DNA of 64,000 nt from Erinaceus europaeus (lineage: Eukaryota; Chordata; Mammalia; Eulipotyphla; Erinaceidae), in NCBI RefSeq assembly GCF_950295315.1, contig NC_080185.1:44931237-44995236 (forward strand). The letters are read 5' to 3'. The first letter of the stretch is position 1. Each line of letters opens with the position of its first letter. Made by a program: the position numbers and the translations under genes. Positions 55,555 to 64,000 of this stretch are shown one piece after another. A model generated the notes under the pieces. It was not told the DNA's origin, ran no database searches, and worked only from the letters and a program-made list of their open reading frames with translations.

Positions 55555-57180
55555 TAGTGAATATTCTTTTCATATCCTCTGCCCATTTTTGGATGGGGTC
55601 ATTTGCTTTTTTGGGGTGAAATGGGTAAAAGACACATATCTATGTGCTACAAAATATGTGGCTCCATTTAAAGTTAAGCAAAAGAGAGGCTTATTCAATA
55701 AAATCACTGAGAATGTGAGGGGAGAAGTCTAGCTAAGGAAATAGGCAAAAGTTCAAAGTTCACAAACTCAGTTACCCAAGATCATCACGTCAAAAGACCA
55801 GGATCCAGTCTGGGAGCCATGGCACATAAAGAGTCCATGGTGGAGGTCATAGGATCAAGAAAGCTAGCTGCACCAAGTCTGTCCTTGTCAGTTTGCTCCC
55901 ACCTCAGGCAGATGTCATTCGTATGCTAATTGCCCCCAACTCCTGTTGGGATCACAATACTCCCCTTTATAGTGTTTTTTTATTTCTTTATTGAGGAATT
56001 AATGTCTTACATTTGACAGTAAATACAATATTTTGTACATGCATATATTTCTCAGTTTTCCACATAACAATATGACCCCCACTAGGTTTTATCTCTTTTT
56101 TTTCAGTCACTACCATCACCAAAGATTTGTGCCCCCATCCCCACCCCCGTAGATAACCACTATATTTTTCCCAACATCTTATATATGAGTTGACTTTTCT
56201 TCACATTCATATGTACAATTCTCTATATTCAGCACAGGATTGAAACCATTCTATAGTTGTCCTTCACCTCCTTCCTTGCTTCACTGAGCATAATTTTCTA
56301 TAATTCCATCCACTTTATCTCAAAGAACACACTATCATCTTTTTTTTTTATTGCTGAAATGCTAAATGTCACATAACTTTTTTATTTAGTCAACTGTTGC
56401 AGGGCATTTTGAAAAAAAAAAAGAAATCCTTAAAAAAAAGTAAGAGGGGAAAAAAAAAGTCAGATATAACTAAAACATTCCTCCAACATATATGCTTCCA
56501 GGAACTGAATTCATGAACTCAAGTCTGCAAGTCTTGGGTTATGCAACTGAGTCACCTCCCTACTTATCAGATTATTCCAGTCATAAAACTTTTGTGTCTT
56601 TGGGTGCAGCATGGAAGGATAACAATTAAATTATTGTAAGACACCATTGGTATACCCCATGTGTATTTGTCTCTCAACTATTTATTTCACTAAAGTTAAT
56701 CACCTGAAATTCTATCCATTTTGCACCGAAGGGCAAAGTATCATAATTTCAGTTGCAGTTTTGCATTACTTTGAATATACACACTATAACTTCTTTATGT
56801 AGACATCTATGGACATTTACTTTGTTTCAACTCCTTGTCAATTATAAATAAGGTATCTATGAACATAGGGTTTCGGCCAGAGGCATAAAACGATGTCTTT
56901 GCACATAGTAACATGAAATCTATTGTGCCAACAGCTGACCTCTCTCAGTATGGTTTTAATGTGCAGTTTTCTGATGGTAAGTGCAGTGGAGAATTTCTTT
57001 GTACATCTCTGGACCTTCTGTACCTCTTCTCTGGAAAACTTGATTCTGATCCTCTGCCCAATTTTTGTTGGGTTATTCATCATTTTGTTGACTGTATGAT
57101 TTTTCATAAATATTTCTGATATTGATCATTTATGAGATGTGTGATATGCAATTATCTTCTCCCAATTACTGGACTGTTTT
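55555..57180 (-). mobile_element. L1 relic, ORF2 end and short 3'UTR
   Basis: Reverse. A small ORF2-like piece lies at 55555-55630 (ATCCTCTGCCCATTTTTGG). The short 3'UTR starts at 55975 (TTTCTTTATTGAGGAATTAA, GTACATGCATATATTTC), and ORF2 continues to 57180. The 89-codon minus frame at 56838-57107 (VNKMMNNP, FSREEVQKVQRCTKKF, LHIKTILREV) is an L1 ORF2 remnant. Interrupted by a SINE D at 56430. The 55630-55975 part is unassigned. Confidence 0.65.
56430..56565 (-). mobile_element. SINE D, degenerate
   Basis: Reverse: TCCAGGAACTGAATTCATGA, CAAGTCTGCAAGTC, CAACTGAGTCACCTCCC. Confidence 0.6.
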
Positions 57181-57705
57181 TTTCTTTATTGAGGGGGATC
57201 AGTGGTTTACAGTTGATAATAAAACACAGTGGTTTGTACATGTATAACATTTATCACCTTTCCACATAGCACTCTAACCCCCTCATCGATGTCCTCCTCT
57301 GCCATCATGTTCCAGGACCTGAACCCTACCCCTTACCCCAAAGTCTTTTACTTTGGACCAATACAACAACTCCAGTCCAAGTTCTGCTTTTGTTCTTCCT
57401 TCTGTTCTCATTTTTCAACTTCTGTCTATATGTGAGATCATCCCATATTCATCCTTCTCTTTCTGGCTTATCTCACTTAACATGACTCCTGCAAGTTCCA
57501 TAGAAGATGAGGTGAAGAAGGTGAATTCACCATTTTTAATGCCTGAGTAGTATTCTATTGTGTATATATACCAGAACTTGCTCAGCTGCTCATCTGTTGT
57601 TGAACACCTGGGTTGCTTCCAGGTTTTGGCTGTTACAAATTGTGCTGCTAACAACATATGTGTACACAGATCTTTTTGGATGGGTGTGTTGGGTTCCTCA
57701 GGACA
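57181..57705 (-). mobile_element. L1 short-3'UTR end, 5'-truncated
   Basis: Reverse: tail complement TTTTTTTCTTTATTGAGGGG, TTTACTTTGGACCAATACAA and ORF2 C-terminus. It joins head to head with the next L1 at about 57705. Confidence 0.8.
57415..57657 (-). pseudogene. L1 ORF2 C-terminal fragment
   Basis: Minus-strand frame with YTIEYYSGIKNGE and MLSEISQKEKDEYGM, the conserved ORF2 tail. About 80 codons only; not functional. Confidence 0.8.
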
Positions 57706-60090
57706 CCTCCTTCAAATCTATGGGTGTAGGGTGAGGGTAGATGTTCAGCTTCACTGGGGCAGGGGTAGGGGTGATGGCACAGATTTCGGTGGTGGGAATG
57801 GTGTTGATCTACACTATTATCTTGTAGTTTTATAAATCACTAATTAATATGAGAGAGGAAAAACCGATAGAATGTCTCAAACTTTTTAATACATAGACCA
57901 TAGGCTGAGTATATGTTCCTTCAGTCTAAGCACTTAAGACTTCAAATTGGTAATCAGATTGAATTATGACAGTGATATTAAACTGTTAATTCATTTCTAA
58001 TAATGACTGGTTCTTTGAAATATTAAATATCCTAAAAGTTTAGACCAGGGAAACAGAAGCAACTGGTGACATTACTTTATTTATTTATTTTAATTTTTTA
58101 ATATTTATTTTCCCTTTTGTTGCCCTTGTTGTTTATCATTGTTGTGGTTACTGATGTCATTGTTGTTGGATAGGACAGAGATAAATGGAGAGAGGGGGAG
58201 AAAAAGATAGACACCTGCAGACCTGCTTCACCACTTGTGAAGCAACTTGCCTGCAGATGGGGCGGTGGGGGCTCCTTACTCTGGCCCTTGCGCTTTGTGC
58301 CACATGAGCTTAACCTGCTGCGCCAGCGCCCTACTCCCTGTGGTGGCATTACTTTATAAGATACAGCTGTATATAAATAGCATCAAAGGACATAAATTAT
58401 AATGAGGTCTTGCATACAGCAAAGGGATTTTCAAAGTTACCCCAGTTGCCAAGTAATTTGGTTATAGCAGTAACTATCTATTGACTTCTTAAGCCTTTAG
58501 AGAGCAGGAACCTTCTGATTCCTCTATAAAGCCCATATTTCTACCAGTCATTGAACCTCTAGTGTGGGGCTCACTTTCCTGCATGCTTCTCTCAAGTCAT
58601 ACTAACTGATACTGCATCTGCTGATGCTAAAATGATCAATACAGCCAGTGCCACCTCGGCATGTTTCACTTCATACTGTGTCCAGAGACATCAGGAGTGC
58701 AATGTCAACCCTTCAGACTCATTACTCCGGTGAGACCTTTCCTTTCTCATAGGACTCCTTAATTCCATTTTTGGGGGTTCACTTCCTAACAAAACCTAGA
58801 TATAGACCAGTATATCCATGTATCCATAAATTAGGGCAAAATATATACCTGAAAGTAAAAGTGCACAATAGTTTACAGTGAATTAATAAATGGAGCAAGC
58901 AAGTAGAAAGACTTAAAAAGACGCCATAAAGTACCCAATGAAATAGTTTCTACTTAGACCTAGATACCCTCCTCACCTACTTCCTATTACACTTCCCTCA
59001 GTCACTCCAAAGCTAACCTTGTCAGAGAAAGTAAGGACGACAAAAGCTGAATAAGGGCAAGAGACAGGCATACTTTAATGATGAATCCTGGGATTCCCAC
59101 ATAGACATGATGGGCCTAGACCTCTAACAGATCCTTGTCACTACTTTCACTGGTCATCTTCTTAAGATACAACACAATAAACCCCTTTGGTAGCCCCCAT
59201 AGGACCTTCCCTCAGCATAGATCAATGGTAGGGAATGTTCTACTCTCCAATGGGAGATTGGATAACATACTCTACCTACCAACTGAAGAAGGTGGGTCCT
59301 GAAATTGGTGCAACCTGGAATGTTCCTACTCATGACCACAGAGTGGAAGCTTGAACCTACAGGGAGGCATAGGTTGCATAGGCTCCTAAGCTGAATATGG
59401 GCCCCAGATCAAATCAGTGGGGTTGACAGTCAACAGTATTTATACACTTTTCCCATATTTGGGAGCTACTCTCTTTCCTGATCCAGGTTTCTAGCCCTTA
59501 TTCTAGCCATGACACCATATCCCCTGACAATAACTTGGGTCCACCAGCATATCAGATTTCAGGCTCAGGGAAAAACTAGTAAAGTCATGGGTCCCTTGGA
59601 ATATACCTAAAAAGACCTATGAGATTTTTCCAAAACACAGACCCCAAATCGTCCTTTGCAATATACTTGACATTAGGTTCATGATTAGTCAACAATTTGT
59701 TCTGCTTTATATTTTAACTCTTTTTCAGACACCAGGTTCCAGATGCCATGATGCGAACCAGACTTCACTGCACAGACAACGCCACCAATATGTCCTGGAG
59801 CTCTGCTTCCCCAGAGCTGTGCCCTACTAGGGAAAGAGAGACAGGCTGAGAGTATGGATCAACCTGTAAATGCCCATCTTCATCAGGGAAGCAATTACAG
59901 AAGCCAGACCTTCTACCTGCACTCCATAATGATCCTGGTTCCATACTTCCAGAGGGATAAAGAATAAGAAAGCTTTAGAGGGAGGAGATGGGATACGGAG
60001 TTCTGGTGGTGGGAATTATGTGAAATTGTACCCCTCTTATCCTATGGTCTTGTCGCTGTTTCCATTTGATAAATAAAACATGTCAATAAA
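57706..60090 (+). mobile_element. L1 long 3'UTR, near-complete
   Basis: Forward: GGTGGTGGGAATGGTGTTGA, ACTAATTAATATGAGAGAGG, CCACCTCGGCATGTTTCAC, CTACTCTCTTTCCTGATCC, GGTGGTGGGAATTATGTG and an ATAAATAAAACATG tail. About 2.1 kb once the SINE A at 58081 is removed. Its start matches the copy at 11.0 kb that is attached to ORF2. Confidence 0.8.
58081..58338 (-). mobile_element. SINE A inserted in L1 3'UTR
   Basis: Reverse copy with GTTGTTGGATAGGACAGAG body and CGCCAGCGCCCTACTCCC head. GTGACATTACTTTAT before and GTGGCATTACTTTAT after form the target duplication. Confidence 0.92.
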
Positions 60091-60938
60091 AAATACCTTT
60101 TTTAATGACCCTGTTTATCAAAACATGTATACAGGGTGGATCTAGAATATTCCAGAGTGCCATAGTGCAGTTTTGAAATGAATACATTTCAGAACCTGTA
60201 ACTGTAAGAAGAAGCTTTTTCTGAACTCCCTTTATCTTTGCAAACACAAAGCCTCCCCAAATCATCAAACTTTTATAAATCCCTTTCTCAATTTTTCCAC
60301 ATACAGAAGAGTGACTCTTTTCAGTAAATCCAAGAAGTTTACAACAGGTCAGCATCTGGTTAAGAAGTCATCTAAGTAGGCATTGTCTGGAAACCAGTAA
60401 TTCTTTCTATTCCTGTAAGGACTCATTCTTTTCCTTAAAATTCGTTTTTTTCTCTTATAGTTTAGTTAAATGTAGTTTAAACTCCCCTGAGTCCCATTTC
60501 TTTGTGAACTAAACATGCATTCATGAAAATATACATAATAAAATATTTTGTTCTACTCCTAATCAGTTTAAAGTTTACATATCGTTTCCCAGCAGCATAT
60601 CTACCAACCAATGACTATAGACACAGTCTTCATATGTCTCATGTTGCTATAAAAGCCTCTTGATGCATATCTATTTTTTCCCACTCAGGTTATTCTGTAT
60701 CTCAGTGTCTACACAGCCATTTTAAGCTAATATATATATATATATATGCAAAGGGAAAGATAGAGTCACAGAAAGATGAGACTCCTAAACACTGCGCCAC
60801 TGATAAGGAGTTATGCATTAAAATGTGTGAGTTCTACCAGCTTACCTTTCGCCTTGCAGCCTTACGTCACTTTTTTGTTCTTAGAATAAGGAAACTCTCA
60901 CTTTAAGTTTCATTCTTGTTCATTAAAAGTGAACAGAG
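60091..60938. other. Unique sequence
   Basis: No recognised repeat except an (AT)9 at 60731-60748 and a SINE D-like scrap (AACACTGCGCCACTGATAAG) at 60750-60812. The 90-codon minus frame at 60083-60355 has no domain that I recognise with confidence. Confidence 0.4.
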
Positions 60939-60939
60939 T

Positions 60940-62505
60940 CAGGGGCGGAGCCAAGATGACAACTTGCAAGCAGCGGCTGTCATGAACTCCAACAAGCAGA
61001 AGCTTGTGACTGGGGATTCTCTGGATAGGGTAGGATACTGGGCCATCAGCAGAAAGGTGAATAAGGGGTCTTAAGGGTAAGACCACTCTTGGGTTAGAAA
61101 ACAGAGGCCAGGGGGTAAAAGAAAGGAAACCTGGGGAGTTGGAAGGTAGGACAGCCGGTTAAGAGTAGGTGGAACAAAGCACAAGGACCAGTGTAAGGAT
61201 CCCTGTTCAAGCTGCTGGCTCCCCAACTGCAGGGGAGTCGCTTCACAGGTGGTGAAACAGGTCTGCAGGTGTCTTTCTCTCCCCCTCTCTGTCTTTCCCC
61301 TCCTCTCTCCATTTCTCTCTGTGCTAACAAAGACAATGATATCAATAACGACAATAATAATAACTACAACAATAAAACAAGGGCAGCAAAAAGGAAATAA
61401 ATAAATAAATAAACTTAAAAAATTCTATACAAAAAAAAGAAAGGAAATATTTTGATTTTTTCTGAAATTCACTCCCCCACCACCTCAGAACCAGTCCCCA
61501 GGGGCTGGAGAGCTGCTTCTAGCAAGCTCCCAGCTGAGATATTTTCTTTACCAAGGTTCCTGGCTCACCAGGAGTGTCATTCCAAACCTTTTCCCTTTTT
61601 GTTTTCCTTCTCTCTTTTTTTTAAGTGGCTGGAGCTCCATTTGAGTGACAAAACAACTCATCAATCAGGGCCCCACCATGCCTGGGAAAGACTACCTGGA
61701 GGTTTTTTTTTTTTCTTCATGGATACTTCTTACAATTAACTGTCTGCTCAGGCTGCCTGATCTAGAGCAGTCCAAGCGGCAGACTGACTGTTAGGGTTTT
61801 TTATTTTATTTTATTATTACTATTACTATGTAAATGTGTCCCTGTGGCCCCCTCCTTCTTTGAGTTGACCAAAATAAACTGTTGTTTTCTCCATTGCTAG
61901 GTGACTGGGTGTCCTATCCATTGTGAGAGGAGCTTGTTTCTCTCTATCTCTTCCCTCCACTCTCCTTTCTCCCTCCTCCTAGCTAATTCAAAAAAAAAAA
62001 ACCTCTTTACTTTCACTGCTCTTTTTTTTCTCTTTTTTCTTCTTATCTTTCTTCCCCCTCTTTTGATTTCCAAATTCATTGACACTCCTTTGTGAATTAT
62101 TTCGGGGGGTAAATCTGACTCAGACTGGATTCTCTCTTCTCTATTTCCGTTTCTCCTCTTGCTATCCCTAGAATTTACAGTGCATAGTAGATTTTCATAA
62201 TTGTCTATTCTTGCTTTCCTTTTTTTCCTTTCTCTTTTTTCTTCCTTTGGATTTGTTTGCTATTTTTTTCTTGGACTGGAGGTGTTGTTTGGCTAACTGA
62301 TATTGGTTGAACTGCATCAATCCTTGCTTAAGTTACTATTATTGTAATTTCTGAGGTTGGGTGACTACATTTGTCATAAAGGTATTTAATATAGTGTGTC
62401 CTGTACTCAAAACACAACAACTGAAGAACCACAGAACAGAAAAATAAAAAGCAGATTAATAAAAAGAAAGTGGTTAAATCGATAGCAAATAAAACTGCTA
62501 CCACA
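60940..62505 (+). promoter_or_regulatory. L1 5'UTR / internal promoter region
   Basis: Untranslated leader before ORF1. The start GCCAAGATGAC overlaps the place where human L1 has its YY1 site (core AAGATGGC); here the core is AAGATGAC. The rest is T/C-rich (61590-62280). A SINE A at 61130 interrupts it. Confidence 0.6.
61130..61434 (+). mobile_element. SINE A inserted in L1 5'UTR
   Basis: GGGGAGTTGGAAGGTAGGAC head, GTTCAAGCTGCTGGCTCCCC and full body. Perfect target duplication AAAAGAAAGGAAA at 61117-61129 and 61435-61447. This places the SINE after the L1 in time. Confidence 0.93.
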
Positions 62506-63420
62506 ATGAATCAAGACAGAAGCCCAGAAGAAACTCCAAACCAGTCAGAAGCAACCATAGATAAGAAAAGTATGCAAGCAATAATAAACCTATTAATCAC
62601 AGAAATAAAGACAACTATGGAGGAAAGGGCTATCAGAATTAGGGAAACGGCAGATGAGACCCTTAAGGAAAACACAAGATACCTCAAGGTAATTAGAGAA
62701 CTGAAAACTGAAATAGCTGAACTAAAAGGTCAATTAGCAGAACAAGCTAATTTTATAACTGAACTGAAGAAACAATCTGAGGGAAGGGAAAGCAGACAAA
62801 CAGAAGAATAAAACAGAATTAGCCTGACAGGATGAGCTAGAGAAAACAAAGAAAGAGGTAAAAGAGCTCAAAAAGAGATTAAGAGACACTGAAAACAACA
62901 ACAGAGACATATGGGATGCTGTCAAAACAAGTAACATTCATATAATTGGCCTGCCAGAGGAAGAAAGAGAGGAAGGAGAAGTAAACACTCTAGAGGAAAT
63001 TATAGAAGAAAACTTCCAGACCTAAACAACAGAAAGGACATTAAGATTCAACAGACTCAGTCCCAATTAGAATCAACCCAGACCTGAAGATACCAAGACA
63101 CATCATAGTTACAACGAAAATAAGTAAGGATAAAGAAAGAGTCCTAAAGGCTAAAAGAGAAAAATAAAAAGTCACATACACGGGAAAACCCATAAGATTA
63201 TCAGCAGACTTCTCTCCTCAAACTCTAAAAGCCAGAAGAGAATGGCAAGACATCTATCGAGCCCTGAATGAAAAAGGATTTCAACGATGGATAATATTTT
63301 CTGCTAGACTTTCATTCAGACTACATGGAGAGATAAAAACCTTCACAGACAGACAACAGTTAAAGGAGGCAACCATCACCAAGCCTGTCCTGAAAGAGGT
63401 TCTAAAAGACCTCTTATAAA
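62506..63420 (+). pseudogene. L1 ORF1 (ORF1p), decayed
   Basis: The first ATG of the frame is at 62506 (MNQDRSPEETPNQSE). The N-terminal coiled coil (heptad-like IRELKTEIAELKGQLAEQ) runs to a premature stop at 62809. The RRM part appears in another frame (NIHIIGLPEEE, about 62935), and the C-terminal domain in a third piece (FSPQTLKARREWQDIYRALN) ends KDLL near 63419. At least two frame changes and extra stops make it non-functional. ORF1p is the RNA-binding trimer of the L1 particle. Confidence 0.82.
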
Positions 63421-63477
63421 CAAGAACATCACCATAATACTTGCCATATATTAGAGCAAATACAAAATTGTAGAATA

Positions 63478-64000
63478 ATGGCACTACAATACATTCAATC
63501 CATAATATCAATAAATGTCAGTGGCTTAAACTCACTCATCAAAAGGCACAGAGTGGGAGGGTGGATGAGAAAACACAACCCAACTATATGCTGCTTGCAA
63601 GAATCCCATCTGACCCAACAAGACAAACACAGGCTTAAAGTGAATGGATGGAAAACTATCCTACAGGCTAATGGACAACAAAAAAGGCAGGAACAGACAT
63701 TCTCATCTCTGACACAGTAGACTTTAAATTAAATAAAGTAACAAAAAATAGGCAAGTTGATTACATAATGATTAGAGGATCATTCATTGAAGAAGATTTA
63801 ACAATTCTTAACCGCTATGCACCCAATGAGGGACCATATAAATACATCAAACACCTACTGAAAATACTACAAAATGCATCAATAGTAATACAATAATAGT
63901 GGGAAACTTTAACATCATACTCTCACACTTAGAAGCAGAGAATCAACAAAGAATCAAGAAAATTAAATGAAGAGATGGACAGACTAGACCTCCTGTATTT
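63478..64000 (+). pseudogene. L1 ORF2 start (endonuclease), decayed and partial
   Basis: Starts MALQYIQSIISINVSGLNS, matching the N-terminus of the L1 apurinic-type endonuclease. The metal-binding Glu motif is visible as CCLQESHL. A one-base shift in the A-run near 63680 leads to a stop at 63718. The correct frame continues (KAGTDILISDTVDFKLNK, YAPNEGPYKYIKHLLK) to further stops. Reverse transcriptase lies beyond the window end. Confidence 0.85.

Larger units (their letters stand above)
60940..64000 (+). mobile_element. L1 with 5' end, runs off the window
   Basis: Starts AGGGGCGGAGCCAAGATGAC, the conserved start of mammalian L1 5'UTRs (human L1 begins GGGGGAGGAGCCAAGATGGC). A 5'UTR of about 1.25 kb (SINE A excluded), ORF1 and the first part of ORF2 follow in the right order. 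Both ORFs are broken. This is the only L1 in the window that keeps its 5' end. Confidence 0.88.

Noticed and set aside
62734..62937. 67-codon minus-strand frame
   Set aside because: Antisense of the L1 ORF1 coiled-coil region.

Overview
The window is mammalian nuclear DNA and almost certainly hedgehog (Erinaceidae, probably Erinaceus). Two signatures support this. First, there are about twenty copies of a tRNA-headed SINE starting GGGAGTCGGGCGGTAGCGC, followed by a CACCTGCAGGGGAGTCGCTT core; I recognise it as the hedgehog ERI-type SINE. Second, there is a fragment of a non-LTR retrotransposon that matches my recollection of the Vingi clade, which was described from hedgehogs. I recognise no host protein-coding exon, rRNA, genuine tRNA gene or CRISPR array. 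The long open frames are retroelement relics, antisense frames through SINE pyrimidine tracts, or microsatellite translations.

Labels used below. SINE A: the long ERI-like type (A box like TAGCGCAGTGG, B box like GGTTCGAGCCC, pyrimidine-rich body, CAACAA/AATAAA tail). SINE B: shorter, head like GGTGGTAGCGCACCTGGTTAAGTGCAC, core GGGAGAAAGCTTTACAAGTGGTG. SINE C: head like TAGCATAATGGTTATGCAAA, then CAGAGCTGAGCAGTGCTCTGG. SINE D: head like TAGTGCAGTGGATCGGAC with GAGGTCCTGAGTTCAGTCCC. Two L1 3' ends recur. One has a short 3'UTR ending CCCCAATAAAGAAATAAA. The other has a very long 3'UTR (about 2 kb) ending near GGTGGTGGGAATTGTGTGG, then TTATCCTATGG and an ATAAATAAA tail.

Layout. 1-3.4 kb: unique sequence and six SINEs. 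3.4-3.9 kb: solo-LTR-like element. 5.1-6.1 kb: L1 3'UTR with three SINE insertions. 8.3 kb: SINE D carrying a long ATACAT hexamer array. 10.7-16.5 kb: L1 3' ends with an inverted duplication and a rearranged copy. 19.9-22.7 kb: SINEs and an old L1 3'UTR split by the 5'-truncated Vingi-like insertion. 23.3-24.4 kb: 3' remnant of a class II (ERVK-like) provirus with an LTR. 25.1-28.7 kb: L1 ORF2 relic peppered with SINEs. 29.8-31.9 kb: two L1 3' ends, one with an inverted 5' part. 33.9-48.5 kb: mixed SINE/L1, including a 2.1-kb L1 3'UTR and a composite retroinsertion with a perfect 16-bp target duplication. 52.8-55.1 kb: a short, two-LTR class II provirus with target duplication, PBS and PPT, and a 283-codon open frame of unknown function. 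55.5-60.1 kb: three L1 3' ends. 60.9-64 kb: the 5' end of an otherwise full-length L1 with decayed ORF1 and the start of ORF2, running off the window.

How it fits together. L1 is the likely engine. The SINEs carry A-rich tails and target-site duplications of the L1 type, and many sit inside older L1 copies. The two ERV pieces belong to one family: their sequence just upstream of the PPT and LTR is alignable by eye. The strongest candidates for something undescribed are the 283-codon frame in the minimal provirus, the Vingi-like fragment whose stop codon abuts its tail, and the composite retroinsertion at 47.4-47.9 kb.
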